64,000 nucleotides of DNA from Rhizopus sp. PT2906 (GCA_025529335.1 JAMYHX010000038.1:1-64000), one strand, 5' to 3'; shown: positions 20,606 through 32,496, numbered from the stretch's first letter. The notes: generated by a model from the sequence alone, not told the origin. Numbers and translations: made by a program.

Positions 20606-20854
20606 TTCAATGCCCTTGGAACAAAGGCGCTCTACTGGACCCATATGCAACAGCAGCAGTAACCAGCAACAGCTTTGGGGGGGGAGATGCCATACTAATT
20701 GAGAGTGTTGCTGCAAAATAAGCATCCTTCCTTTTTCCCCTCCATTCCAAGGTAATCCATCACCACCAGACAACATAAAAGAAATCAACGATGATTGATG
20801 AATGAATTGACAACAAGAGAGAACAGATGGAACTGATACTTAATATTAGATATC

Positions 20855-21515
20855 ATGGGTGCCTACAAATATTTGGAAGAGCTCGCTAGAAAGAAGCAAT
20901 CTGATGTTTCCCGCTTCTTGCTCCGTGTTCGTTGTTGGGAATACAGGTACGAGAGAACACAGAGAGTAGATTTAAGACTAATGACCCATTAGACAATTGA
21001 ACGTCATCCACCGTGCTTCTCGTCCTTCTCGCCCTGACAAGGCTCGTCGTTTGGGCTACAAGGCCAAGCAAGGCTACGTTATCTACCGTATCCGTGTCCG
21101 TCGCGGTGGTCGTAAGAGACCTGTTCCCAAGGGTGCCACTTACGGTAAGCCTGTCAACGAAGGTGTTAACCAATTGAAGTATCAACGTTCCCTCCGTTCC
21201 ACCGCCGAGGAACGTGTTGGTCGCAAGTGCCGTAACCTCCGTGTGCTCAACTCTTACTGGATCAACCAAGATGCCACCTACAAGTACTACGAAGTCATCC
21301 TCGTTGACCCCTCTCACAAGGCTATCCGTAACGATCCCCGTATCAGCTGGATCGTCAACCCCGTCCACAAGCGTCGTGAAGCCCGTGGCTTGACTGCCAT
21401 CGGTAAGAAGTCTCGTGGTCACCAAAAGGGACACAGATTCAACAACACCAAGGGTTCCGGTCGTCGTGCCACCTGGAAGCGTCGCAACACTCTTTCTCTT
21501 CGTCGCTACCGTTAA
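20855..21515 (+). CDS. RPL15: 60S ribosomal protein L15 (eL15)
   Basis: Two exons, 20855-20946 and 20993-21515, with a 46-nt GT-AG intron that splits the Arg codon of WEYR|QLN, give a 204-aa protein. The start MGAYKYLEELARKKQSDVSRF and the blocks RPDKARRLGYKAKQGYVIYR, SYWINQDATYKYYEVILVDP and GHRFNNTKGSGRRATWKRRN are hallmark eL15. It is a structural rRNA-binding component of the 60S subunit in the cytosol. Codon usage is strongly optimised, as for RPL10. The enoyl-CoA isomerase gene starts 162 bp downstream on the same strand. Confidence 0.98.
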
Positions 21516-21676
21516 ATCATTTCTGCTTAATAAAACTTTATTTGTTTGGCTCATTATCACGTGTCAGTGCATAGATGGCGGAGGAAAAGGAGAGTAAGGG
21601 AGGCAGACACAAAAAGGAAAAAGAAGAACTTTCACCCCCTTTCTTTCTTTTCTTTCTTTTTTATTTTTTTGCGTAA

Positions 21677-22777
21677 ATGATTGACGTACCAAAACTTGAA
21701 ACCATCGAGATCACCTTGTTTGACACGGGTGTTGCAGAAATTGCGCATAATAGACCTAAACGTTATAACGCGCTTTCACCTCAGTCTTATAAAGTATGTG
21801 TGATATATACATGTCAAAGCTTATATAACAAATTTTAATTAGGATTGGTTGACAGCATTACAATGGGCAGCCAAGGAAGATGCTGTCAGGGTGGCTGTCT
21901 TGATTGGACGTGGCAAGTATTATTCGTCCGGACAAGAGTTGGCCTTGACTGATGCAGATGAAGAAGAGTTGGACCGTAGAAGAGCTACAACACAGTAATG
22001 ATTGTTTGGGATAAAGGAGTGTATATGCATACTAAAAACAACCCTAGAAATGTTGTTTCCGAAATGATTCGATTCCCTAAACTCCTCATTGGTGCAGTGA
22101 ATGGTATTTACATATTAATGAAATATATAAATGTCCCAAACTGAGTATGGTTTTAGGACCAAGCATTGGCTTTGGCACAACAACCCTAGCCCTATGCGAT
22201 GTTGTTTATTCAACCCCTGAGGCTACATTCGGCACACCCTTTATGAAGCTTGGTAAGCTCATATAAAAAGTAAACTAGTCTCTCTCCCTTTTTAACTTTC
22301 TCTCTTTCTCTTTTCTTTTTAATTATAGGTTTCTGTGCTGAGGGATGTTCTTCTGTCTTATTTCCAAGGTAATCACGTGTGCGCTATGATATGGGAAAAA
22401 ATAATACTGAACCTTGACTAGAATTATGGGTTCATCTAGAGCCAATGAAATGCTCGTAAGTGAAGTAGTACAAAATAAACAAGTTAATCATAACCCCAAT
22501 CCAGCTTTTAGGTAGAACTTTTACAGCCAAAGAAATGGTTGACTGTGGATTCGTGAGCCGATTGATTGAAACTGAGAATTTTCGACAAAAGGTCCTTGAA
22601 ATTGCTAATGAGGCAGCACAATTCTCGGTAGAGGCTGTGAAAACGACCAAACGATTGATACGCGGCGTTGATATCGAACTGCTCGAACAAGTCAATGTAG
22701 AGGAGATCAAGGCATTAAAGGGGCGAATGGAAAGCCCTGATTCGCTCGAAAGTATTATGAAATTTATAGGTAAATAG
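21677..22777 (+). CDS. Delta3,Delta2-enoyl-CoA isomerase-like (ECI2/PECI, crotonase superfamily)
   Basis: A multi-exon gene (about seven exons) beginning MIDVPKLETIEITLFDTG. The spliced protein of about 260 aa reads NRPKRYNALS, GKYYSSGQELALTD, a substrate-loop GAVNGPSIGFGTTTLALCD, and ATFGTPFMKLGFCAEGCSSVLFPRIMG. The YSSG oxyanion-hole segment and the Glu in (A/P)EGCSS are the key features of peroxisomal ECI2/PECI isomerases, which move double bonds during beta-oxidation of unsaturated fatty acids. No N-terminal ACBP domain is present. The C-terminus (MKFIGK) is not a clear PTS1, so peroxisomal location is uncertain. A hydratase role cannot be excluded. It is downstream of RPL15 with a CT-rich leader. 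Confidence 0.85.
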
Positions 22778-23033
22778 AAACGAAAAAGAAAGATCTCCCA
22801 AAGTAACACTTGTTGTACAGAAGAAACAAAGAGAAAGAAGAAGAACAAGGCCAAATTATGATCCTGTTACACATTCAACAGTAAAGCGGGCTCATGTATT
22901 CAAGAACGATTGATTGGTTCATAATTGACTTGTCCCCTTTGAATCTGTATCACCTCCTTTTTCTATATAAAAAATAAGTTTTTTTTTTCTCTATCTTCCT
23001 CTCCATTTCTCTCTTTTTTTTTTTAAATACAAA

Positions 23034-23373
23034 ATGAAGTTTGCTATTGTCGGATTGATGGCTTTATCTCTTGTCTCTGCACAGAATGTTACTTCTGATG
23101 CTGCATCCTCTGTTGTTGTTGCAACCACGACAACCATCACACCAACATCAACTACAACATCAAATTGTGCTGTTCAGAGCGTGTAAGACATTGGTTCTTT
23201 TTTGTAGGAATTAAAGACTTATTTTATATCAATAGCTTTGACTTGTGCTTAAGTAACCAAGACGACTATATCAAGAGATGTCAACCTCAAGGTAAATAAA
23301 ATAAAAAAAAAATGATGAGGTTTGGTCTTTTAATAACTTGTTTAGATTATGCCTGTTTGTGTACTGTAAGCAT

Positions 23374-23421
<48 letters not shown>

Positions 23422-23798
23422 GAGTCAAAACTGATTACATGCACTTTATAGACAAATAAGCAAAAGCTATCTTGCTGGGTGAATTGTCCCAATGATTCAG
23501 GCAAAGGCACACAAGAAGGAATAGTTCAAGAAGCCTGTTCAATGCCTGGTGCCAATGTGTAAGTAGCCTGATGATCAAATTATATTTAGATTCTAAATGT
23601 TCAAATAGATCTGTCACTCCATGGTCTAGCTCTGCAGCTCCCACTTCTACAAACATTGTTGCCAGCAGCAGTATTCCTGCCTCCTCTTCAATCGCACCTG
23701 CAACCCCTACAAAAGCAGCTTCTGGTTCTTCTGCTTTAGATATCGGAAATACTGCCTTTGCTCTTATCGGTGCTGCTATTGTTTACATGATCTTCTAA
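23034..23798 (+). CDS. Secreted cysteine-rich GPI-anchor-type cell surface protein
   Basis: Begins MKFAIVGLMALSLVSAQN, a clean signal peptide. After splicing four introns the mature region has a Ser/Thr-rich stretch and then eight cysteines: SNCAVQSVFDLCLSNQDDYI, a DYACLC core, LSCWVNCPNDSGKG and EACSMPG. This eight-Cys layout is reminiscent of CFEM-type or related fungal surface domains but is not an obvious match. The C-terminal part is a Ser/Ala/Thr linker followed by SALDIGNTAFALIGAAIVYMIF, a hydrophobic tail preceded by small residues as in GPI-anchor signals. It is expected at the cell wall or plasma membrane. Intron 3 contains a 43-bp poly(A) run. Confidence 0.75.
23375..23417 (+). repeat. 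43-bp poly(A) tract inside an intron
   Basis: Uninterrupted run of A between a GTAAGC donor and a TATAG acceptor of the cysteine-rich surface-protein gene. It is the longest homopolymer in the window. It may be a retroposed tail, slippage or an assembly-sensitive length. Confidence 0.9.
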
Positions 23799-24827
23799 TC
23801 CTCTTCTTTTTTGCTCTCTTAATAATAATTTTAATCATTAAAACTACTTGTTAATCTATGCGATACATTACAGCCCTTCTCTCTCTTTCTCACGCGCGTT
23901 TATGTATACTCATGTATGCATGACAATCCTTTTTTGTTGTTGTTGGCTGCAGTGTATGCTTGAAAATCCATTGTGTGTAAAATGTACAACACCAAGTATT
24001 TTTTTTTTTTTTAGCAACAGTTACCTTAAAATATTAGTAGGAATTACACAAAAGATATAAAACTTTAATACGCAAAAAATATGACCAAGGATACAATAGT
24101 AGAGAGATACTCAACAAAAGAGGTACCATCTTGTTCGTTGCTTGGTGCATTAACTGCTTTCAGACTAGTATGTATAGTTACTCGATCAATAATATTAGTT
24201 GCTTTGACTTAAGCTTGTTAAACTAACATGAAACAGAAGCAATAAACTTAATACAGTCTTCATACGGGAGCTAACCAACAAATCAATGCTCTTTCTCTCA
24301 AGTTCTCTGCCTTTTTGTTATCCTTGATACTTTATTTAGGCGCCACAGAAGAAACCATCATTCAAACCAGCTGCATAAGAAAAAATACAATCTAATTTTA
24401 CATTTTTTGTTGCAATGATAAAACCTCTATTCTCTCCAGTGACTTGTTTATACAAGAATGACATTTAGGGCTAAAAGACCAGAAAGAAAACTATACTACT
24501 TTCCTATTCAATCTGCATTATGGATGTCAATCTCACTCTTCTCTGCAATACTTTGCCATAAAAATATTAAAAATGACAAATTTAGCAAATTTGTTTCCTT
24601 TTGATTTTTTTTTTTTCAAGATCCATTATAACAAGTAGTTCATTCATAAACTTAACTAGACAGTTATTGTATCTTTTGATGCTGACTTAGTGCTGTCAGC
24701 GACGTCTTCAGCTTCTTGTATTAGTCGGTGCCCCGCTGTTGAATTTTAAACGCAAATCACTTTAAATAGTGTAATATTCCTTATTTGTTCAGAGAGACGG
24801 AAAATAAAATGCTAAAAATATACTTTA
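23799..24827. other. Intergenic region between convergent genes
   Basis: No gene, tRNA or repeat family recognised. Contains several T-runs and the 3' ends of the surface-protein gene (plus strand) and the coiled-coil gene (minus strand). Confidence 0.4.
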
Positions 24828-26234
24828 TTACACTCTCAACTTCTTTTTCATGCCTTTCCAGAAGGCACTTTGATCCTTTGGATGAACGTCTTGATCTAAC
24901 CAATTCTTTGATTCTATCTTTCTTTGTATTTCATCATAATCACTTGGTTTCCAAACAGCATTTTGTAAGTCGTCAATTTCTTTAGACACGGATAATCTTG
25001 CTTGTAATTGATCTGTAAACTCCTTATAGTACATTGCATCTGATATTTCTTTATCCAGTTCATGTAGACTTGAAAATGACTGAGGTCCACCCACCGCATC
25101 TACCGACATGTGTTTGTACACAGGTAGTCGGGAGGACGACGACGTGCTCTCGGTCACAGCTGACCTGGGTCTAAATGAGGTATTTGGTGACTCGACAGGT
25201 ATAGGTGGTAGAGGTGCCGAAGGAGGAGGTGATGCAGGAGGGAGCGCTGCGCCTTTCCAACGAGCAATATGCGACCGTCTTCTTTGTTGCGAGCTTTTAG
25301 AGGTGACAGACGAACGAGCAGATGTGCGGTCAGTGTATTCTTCTTCTTCATCTTGTTTATCTTGTTTATCTGAAGCCATGCTTGATGCCGAGATGACGCT
25401 TTCGCTTTTTCTACTTGGATACATTTGCTTTATCTTTTGCTCGTACATTTTATTGACGACTTCATCTTTTTCTTTCAGCTGGTTCATCAGTGTTTCTACC
25501 TTGGCCTCAATATACATTGATTGTGACTGACATTGTCTCTTGAGTTCTTTTGCTGACTGCTCCATATCCTCCAGCTTGGCTTCACTTTCTTCTAGTCTAT
25601 CACCAACCGAGACGACCATCATCTCATACTCATCCTTAGCTGTATTTAGCTCTTCAAGTATCTGTCGTAAATCGATTATTTCTCGTTGTACGTCTCGAAT
25701 GTCGATCACATCGTTTACAGACTGTTGTGCTCTTAGTGTTTGGTTTTCTTCAGTCAAGTATTCGATTTGTTCTGATAGCTGTTCAATAAGAGCGCCTTGC
25801 ATCGTCAACAGCTGACTCTGTTGTTCACTCCGTGACTTGACTGTACTCAGTTCCTTGAGTGTATCTTCATATTTGTCCTGAAGCTCAGCGAGTTGTCTCT
25901 TTTCAGAACTGGGTATCGTGTCAGTAGTAGGTATCATATGAGGTGGTAACTTTGTTGCATTAAAATCCGATTTTCTACGTACAGTTGGGTTAAAAAAGGT
26001 AGATTCCTTATCTTGTGAGCCAGAGGATGTTGACCGAGAACGACTGTCTGTTAACTTTTTAGGTTGTGGTTGTTGTTGTTCAGTGGGTGTAGCGTTTGGG
26101 TCCTCAAAGGCTTTATTTAGTACAGAGACGACAGCTAAACTCTTGATACGTTGTAGTTCTTTATCAACATGGCGTTGAGTGATCGATTGCTTTTTCGTAC
26201 GCCACCTTTCGTTTGTTCCTGAAGAAGAGTCCAT
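24828..26234 (-). CDS. Coiled-coil protein of unknown function
   Basis: A single-exon 468-aa protein, family not recognised. The N-terminal 120 residues are polar and low-complexity (QQQPQPKK, Ser-rich). Residues about 125-290 form a long heptad-rich coiled coil, including LIEQLSEQIEYLTEENQTLR and ELNTAKDEYEMMVVSVGDRLE. A second Ser/Pro-rich segment (PPASPPPSAPLPPIPVE) has SH3-ligand-like prolines. The C-terminal 90 residues are helical, with LHELDKEISDAMYYKEFTDQL and WKPSDYDEIQRKIE. It has no signal peptide or membrane segment. It is probably a cytoplasmic scaffold or cytoskeletal/trafficking adaptor; this is inference. It converges with the surface-protein gene to its left. Confidence 0.75.
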   Translation of the reverse strand: MDSSSGTNERWRTKKQSITQRHVDKELQRIKSLAVVSVLNKAFEDPNATPTEQQQPQPKKLTDSRSRSTSSGSQDKESTFFNPTVRRKSDFNATKLPPHMIPTTDTIPSSEKRQLAELQDKYEDTLKELSTVKSRSEQQSQLLTMQGALIEQLSEQIEYLTEENQTLRAQQSVNDVIDIRDVQREIIDLRQILEELNTAKDEYEMMVVSVGDRLEESEAKLEDMEQSAKELKRQCQSQSMYIEAKVETLMNQLKEKDEVVNKMYEQKIKQMYPSRKSESVISASSMASDKQDKQDEEEEYTDRTSARSSVTSKSSQQRRRSHIARWKGAALPPASPPPSAPLPPIPVESPNTSFRPRSAVTESTSSSSRLPVYKHMSVDAVGGPQSFSSLHELDKEISDAMYYKEFTDQLQARLSVSKEIDDLQNAVWKPSDYDEIQRKIESKNWLDQDVHPKDQSAFWKGMKKKLRV

Positions 26235-27297
26235 AATAAAATTATATATAAGAGAGAGAAAAGAAAAACGAGATTCGGAGTTGTTGTTGTTATTAACAAC
26301 AATAACACAATGATTTAACCTAAATGGAAACCAATTAAATTTATTTGTGGACGAGGTGATTTTTTTTTTTGAGAGTCTGTTTTATAAGATGATTATGCCA
26401 ACAACTCTAATAAATGAATTTAATTTAAAGCCTCCTTTTTTTTCTGTGGACTTGCATGTCTCCAAGCTGCAGTTACATTTGACAACATTTCATTTTTTTT
26501 ATGATATTTAAAATAGGTGTATGCCTCCGCACGATAAGAGTATCATTCATTGCTTGGGTTTAATAGTCATAATGAGGGCCATAAAAATGTCTCAATGTCA
26601 TTTATGTATCTGTTGTTTACGAGATCCATGAATACGTTATTTTTATATAAAACAAAAATGGTTTCATTGGATCGTCTTTGTAGCATATTTCAGTGTTTAT
26701 GCCTGTTGTATGCAAAGAGAGATTCTTAATACAAAGATGAGTATTATTAAATGAGAATTTTCTAGTTGTCAATGTTATTCAGGTTAAAAGAAAGTATTCT
26801 CCACTATAAAATACATACCATGCCCCTCCATCATTCTTTGACTTTTTGACTTTGTTGTATGGATGGTAGGACATGCAGATGTTTAAGGGTGATTGTTTAC
26901 TATAAAGATCGACAAAACGATTGAAGCTTAGCAATAGAAAAGTAAAGCAATAAAGTTAATTGATCTAAATTTGCCTCCAATCTAAAGTTAAACAAGAGAG
27001 AGTTTCCCCCTCAGGATCGTCATTTGCTTTATTGGGTGGTTCAATAAGGTTTTACTTTGTGTCAATAAAAAAAAAAGAGGGAGAAATGGCGCTATTCATT
27101 TATGTAGCAGTAAATTACATACATGCTCAATGTTTATCTTTAAGTGATACACATATATAGGAAAAGCCTTTTATTGTTCATGTAATCTATTCTCCCCTTT
27201 ATGATTTCTTGTGTGTGTGTATATATGAAAAAGAGAAAGAGATACGCCTTATACACTTGCAAAAAAAAAAATCTTTTTTTATATCTTTCTTTCATTC
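26235..27297. other. Divergent intergenic region
   Basis: About 1 kb between divergently transcribed genes, presumably holding both promoters. A small perfect-looking hairpin, TTGTTGTTATTAACAACAA, is near 26285. No gene is seen. Confidence 0.45.
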
Positions 27298-28068
27298 ATG
27301 AGAAAGTTTCGTATCAAAAAAGAGCCGTTCAGTCGAACAGGCTTCTTTTTCACCTTTTTAGGTTTTCTACTCATCTTGTTATGTTTAATTGGTTGTCAGA
27401 CACCTGGTTCAAAGAGTCTTTATTTTGTTAAAGTAACAGATGCACCCAGTTATAAAGGATCGCCCATGTCAGCTTATTATGGCTGGAGAGGATATTGTAT
27501 TGACGATGGACAAACAAACTGTTATGGTCATGACGTTCTTGTTGTGCCATTAGGTATATACATGTTTATAATCATGACCATCATCATCTCATTCTTTCCT
27601 TGATTAGATGTTTCCATCAGCAACAGTCTCAACATCACTTATCCCCGACTATTTACCGATGCCATCAGCCCAGATACAGATTTGAATCCTGGAGCAGCAC
27701 CTAACCCAGCACATGATCCCAAGATATTTCCAGCAGCTGTACTCTGTTTGCTCTGTAGTGGTGTCTCTCTCTTCTTGGGATTTTGGAAATGGTATCAGCC
27801 TCATAAATATGCTGATCAACACTACACACGTGGCTTCTTGGCAGCCTCATCCGCTGTACTTGCTCTCTTATTGGTCGCTCTCAGCTCAGTCATGTATCAG
27901 AATGCTGTCTATGAGCTCAATGTGATGTATCCCAACTTGGTTGCAAGTGAGGGACCAAGTATGATCATGGTGGGTGTTGCCTTTGGCTCATTCTTTATAG
28001 CCGCTATTGGATTACTCAGAGGCGTACTTAATGCAGACATGAGTACAGAAGGTTATAATGCTATTTAG
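27298..28068 (+). CDS. SUR7/PalI-like four-TM plasma membrane protein
   Basis: Two exons, 27298-27553 and 27608-28068 (54-nt intron; the split codon restores VPLDVSISNS). The protein of about 238 aa has four hydrophobic segments: FFFTFLGFLLILLCLIG near the N-terminus, VLCLLCSGVSLFLGFW, LAASSAVLALLLVALSSV and MIMVGVAFGSFFIAAIG. Between TM1 and TM2 is an extracellular loop with the W-x-x-Y-C-x(8)-C pattern (YGWRGYCIDDGQTNCYG) and an Asn-linked glycosylation site. This resembles the SUR7/PalI family, involved in eisosome/cell-wall organisation or ambient-pH sensing. It converges with the APSES gene 78 bp downstream. Confidence 0.75.
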
Positions 28069-28146
28069 TTTTTTCCTTTTATTAAATTTGTAAATAAACA
28101 TGTTGCTTTTTTATAATAATTATATGTAAAAAATAGGGGGCCTTTC

Positions 28147-29517
28147 TTAATAGAATTCTTTATCACTTCTTATACGCTTTGGATTGTTATTCATGATTGT
28201 AGATGCTCTCTTTCTTGAGTTTTTGCCTTGTTCTTCAGGATGAGAAGAAGAAGAAGAAGAAGGAGGGCCTGGGAGATATTAATATGGTGATCAATATATA
28301 AATATTTATACTTACCAAAGGTATTATTGTTATTATTATTATTATTATAATATTTCACTTCGGGTGGTGGACTCGAAGGAAATCCAATCTGTCTTTGTTC
28401 TTCTGGTTCCTCTTTTCCATCTATCAAAGATCGACGTTGATAGACTGGAGTGAAATGAGAAGGATTATCATGTACATGATAAGGAGGTTGATTTCTATTT
28501 AAGCGATAGTCGTGAGGATGGTTGATCAGGTACATACTACCATTTTCTGGATTATGGTTGTCATGATGATGGTGATGATTATGATTCTCTGTAGGAGACA
28601 GTGCACGCATGGTCACTATATAAATAGTGTTGGTTTATATAAATATTTATTTGTTATTTACACTTACTTTCTTGATTGATACTAGGCAAATAATGCTGTT
28701 GAGGAGGTTTCCCCCACTGCTGTAACTGATAGTCATTTTTGTAATAGCCTTTGGATGGCAGCATAAATGGCAAATTCGTATTCGTAGGCGCTGTCGTAGA
28801 TGAAGAAGATGGAGGAGGGGGTATCGACAGAAAGATGGAGGGATCTTCAACAAAGAGAGGATAAAGAATATCAAATATTCTGAATTTTGTGGCTAAATCT
28901 TTAGCTCGACTAAAGGTGATCCTACAACATACAAAGTGTTATGAATCATTTTTTACAACTTGAGAAACTTACCAGACGCCCTTGAGGTGCATTGCTCCTA
29001 CTTTAACGACCACGCGACCTTTTTCGTTCTTCAGGATGCCATCTCGTTTACCTCGAGACATACCAACGACATTGAGCAGTTTAGTGCCATTGATCATGTC
29101 ATTATCTAAAAGAGATGAGTCATTCCGTTGATGTGGGGGAGACTAAGGATTACCTTGACGACGAGCTACGCAAACGCTCTTGGCGTCGACTTGGTAACAT
29201 ATCGTGCCTTCGTCTTCCCAGACGGTTGTAGTTAACTTGGGCCTCTGAGGGGGAGGCATGGTAAAGGATGTGTTATAATTATGATACCCGACTGCCTGAG
29301 GACGAGATGGGGGAGGTAGTGGTGAAGAGGAATTCCAAGATAATCCTAAAGAACTAGGAGTTTCATGTTGTCGATGATCGTCTTGTGTTGCATTATCATA
29401 AGGTCTGTTATGAGAACTCTCTGATAAAGAAGACGAACGAAAGTCTGGAGAGGATATCATGTAGCTGTTGGTTGAGTTGGATGAAGAATATACACTATTC
29501 GGATAGATGCCTTCCAT
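28147..29517 (-). CDS. APSES-domain transcription factor (StuA/Sok2/Efg1 type)
   Basis: A five-exon gene starting MEGIYPNSVYSSSN. After a Ser/Pro-rich N-terminus, spliced exons give the complete APSES DNA-binding domain: TVWEDEGTICYQVDAKSVCV, ARR, then DNDMINGTKLLNVVGMSRGK and RDGILKNEKGRVVVKVGAMH, LKGVWITFSRAKDLATKFRI, ending LYPLFVEDP. These are family-invariant blocks. The second half is low-complexity: Pro/Ser stretches, a poly-His, an eight-Asn run encoded by an ATT microsatellite on the plus strand (28327-28350), and a C-terminal basic cluster (NSRKRAS, NPKRIRSDKE) that may be a nuclear signal. Family members control morphogenesis, sporulation and hyphal growth downstream of cAMP signalling. 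Confidence 0.93.
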
Positions 29518-30184
29518 CTTTATGTATATAGATTTAAACAGATGGATTTTATTAAGGGTCAAATGTGTGGCAATATATAATAAACTTACATTTTTGAAAG
29601 ATATAAAATATGTAGAATGATTAAAAAAAGAAAGAGTAAGTAAAGTAAAGAAAAAAGGGACAAAAGAAAAAGAAAAAAAAAAGTTCTTTTTTTTCTGTTA
29701 TAAGCAAAGTATAAATGTGTAAGTGGCAAAATATGTTTTAATTGTTTACATGTATCTCTATGCTTTAATTGATTATCTGTCTATTTACTGCAGCGGGCAT
29801 TACCTGCATATATTGAGGCCTACCTATTTACGGATGAGTTACCCGAGGGCTAAAGAGAAAAAAAAATATTTTTTTACCTTTTTAAACTATTTCTCCTTTC
29901 CCTTATAAAACGGAAGCATGAAATAAACATGGTTTCATAGATAGAGCAAGTGTCGAACCTTGTGATAGTATATACATTTTTACCTCGTTTGACCAAAATA
30001 AATGCAATGCAAGGTAATGCTATGCAAACCAAAAAAAAAAAAAATATAAAACAGTTCTCTTATAAAAAGAAATGTATATGAAAATGACTAAAAGTACACG
30101 CATATGCAGGATGATGCATTAAACAACTAAACTAAAAAAAAAAAAAAAATTCTTTATTCAAGAACAAAAAAAATGCAGGAGATG
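29518..30184. other. Intergenic region upstream of the APSES gene
   Basis: Presumed promoter/leader of the APSES gene. Several A-runs of 12-15 bp (near 30030 and 30140) occur. No gene is seen. Confidence 0.4.
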
Positions 30185-31816
30185 TTATTGAATACTTGTG
30201 ATTTCCAAATGCTCTTTTAGTTCTTCCAGTTGCTCCTCTGTAACATCATTTTCAAATTCATCTTCATCGTCTTTTATTTCTGGTTCAATGTCTCCCATCT
30301 TGACGAATATAAAGTTCATGATATCATCTATGCATTCTGTCAAGGTGAAATCTGCAATTTCCTGATCTATAGTGATATATAAAAAGGGTGAGTCCTTTTT
30401 TTTTTTTGCTTACATAGATGAAACCTTACTTGACGAAATGCATGTACAGCCAAATCTGGGATCAGTAATTATCCCTCCTTTTTCCTTTTGGCTCACAGTC
30501 CAATTGACACAATTCTGTTAAAGTGGTTATTAAGCTACAATCAAAATATACACATGTATATTACATCAAATAACCATGTACGAAGACTAGTGTTCTTGAT
30601 CATATCTCTCGAGTGAACACTGTTGGCCATGGCTGTACATATAAATCTATTCTTGTATTCAGCAACTATATGAAGTAAGTTAAAATCAAATATACATCAA
30701 ACATTCATGTATAGAACTGTACAGTTTACATCCAGAGCTTGAGTTAACGCATGTCCTCCCCAGTCAAGTGTCAATGCAGCCAATTTCTGCGCCTTGGTAT
30801 GTCTATGTTGTTTATGTGTTTAACAAACACAACAGACGTATACACGTGTTTTAACTTGCCTTATAAAATGATCAAATACATAGCGACAGTGTTCTTCAGG
30901 GCCTTCACTGCCTATTCTATGTATAAGCCTATGTTTTGTCTTTTTGTTATTAGTATTTACCAGGCACAAGTGTAATGTTGACGCTATGTGGTTCTGGATA
31001 TTCCTGATAAATATTATTACACTGCATGTGGGAAATATTGACCTTGTCTTACCCATGCTCTGTTCTTATACCAGTAATTCCCATTGGGATTGAAGATAAT
31101 GACTTCATACCCTTTCTCTCTTACTCTTCTGGTTGTATCCATCACGGATCCTGTCTGTTTAGCTTTGATATGAGTTTATCTATAATACATTTTTTTAAAT
31201 TCCTCACATAAATGTTTTCATCACACATCACTCTTCTACTCCATTGTCCAATCCTATTATAAAGTGTGTGTGTGTAAGGATTGTTCCTTGTTATTCATCA
31301 TGATTTACCTTGTATTGTTGCCAGAAATAAAAAGAATCAATTTATCCGTGGTTGTTAAAGCATTAGGTCTAAAGTTCAATTAGTATAAATGTTGGTCATA
31401 TACAGATATAATCTACGTCATGTAAATATAAGAATGAGGATCCTTGGCTGGATCAGCATCGACAGGAATAATCTTTTTCTGGAAATTAAAAGGTTCCTCC
31501 ACAAGTTTCTTTTCTACTTCTTCTCCAATGATATCTAAACGAGTATTAATACACTACCTTTTTTAGTATTGTTATTCTTACTGATAAATGCTTTATAACG
31601 TTGTTCATTATAAGCTCTGTCTTTGGGTAAATATTCAAATACATATGGCTCATCTATAAGATGTCATTAGTACACATGTCGCGTCTTTTTCTTTTTTTGT
31701 TTACCTGTTGTCTTACTTCTGATCTCTCCATTTTCTTTCAAAACATAGCCAAAGCCTTCAAGCGTGTCTGGTATCTCGGGCTTTACTTCTCTAACAACCT
31801 TTCTTCTTCTGTACAT
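30185..31816 (-). CDS. Arb2/FAM172-domain protein, active-site residues altered
   Basis: A gene of about nine small exons read from ATG at 31816 (MYRRRKVVREVKPEIPDTLE). The joins give FGYVLKENGEIRSK, EPYVFEYLPKDRAYNEQRYK, VEEPFNFQKKIIPVDADPAK, SYIYMT, DKLILFISGNNTRIGQWSRR, GYEVIIFNPNGNYW, GSEGPEEHCRYVFDHFIR, LAALTLDWGGHALTQALD, MANSVHSRDM, NCVNWTVS and a Glu-rich tail. Order and spacing fit the FAM172/Arb2 alpha/beta-hydrolase-like domain, linked to heterochromatin (Arb2) and Argonaute or histone chaperoning. At the nucleophile elbow, where relatives have HSYGG, this protein has LDWGG. A GC-AG intron (30859-30803) is required to keep the frame. It shares a divergent promoter region with the dynein gene. 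Confidence 0.75.
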
Positions 31817-32496
31817 GTTTGAAATATTTGAATGGATAAAAGAAGTACAGGTTGACCAAATTAAGCTTTTTTTTTATGTATGACGTGCGCTGATTGATTA
31901 TTATTCCATCGTCAAACAATTGACTTAGTCCATGGACTTTCTAGGCTTCCACAAACTCTTCTAATAGCTTATACACACAATTTATGCCCTTTCTTAAGGT
32001 TTTTAAAAAAGGAGACTTATTATCAACGAGTCAACCGAGTTCTTCTTTGTTGTATTGCCGCCCTCTTTTGTCAGACACATGTGCTCAGGGGGAGTGAACC
32101 TTTCGTATCCTTTCCGGGTAAAGATGGAGTATGAATTTGTCCTTCTTACTGGATCTCAAAAATCGATCTAACTTTTTTACTGGCGACTGTAACATACAAC
32201 AATCATGTCAAAACATAAATATTCTTCTTTAAAGAAAGAGAGAAAGTAGTCTTAAATACCAAATTATGTACGCACAAAAGTATCTTGTCATTTCATCACT
32301 CTCTTCTTGCTCTTTAATTAAATGTCTGTAATATATATATATATACATACACTATATATATATGTGTGTGTGTGCAACTTAAAACTGACAACATTTTTTT
32401 TTTTCCCCTTCTTTCTCTCTCTCTCTTTTTCTTTTTTTTATCATACCCTCTTTTTTTTTATATATCACAGAGATACCCTTTTATATATAATACCAA
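31817..32496. other. Divergent promoter region
   Basis: 680 bp between the Arb2-like gene (minus) and dynein LIC (plus). CT-rich tract and a CTCTCTCT run at about 32405-32425 lie immediately before the dynein start. No gene is seen. Confidence 0.45.

Noticed and set aside
24061..24780. Gene between the surface-protein and coiled-coil genes
   Set aside because: No frame longer than about 60 codons with domain-like content or splice continuity.
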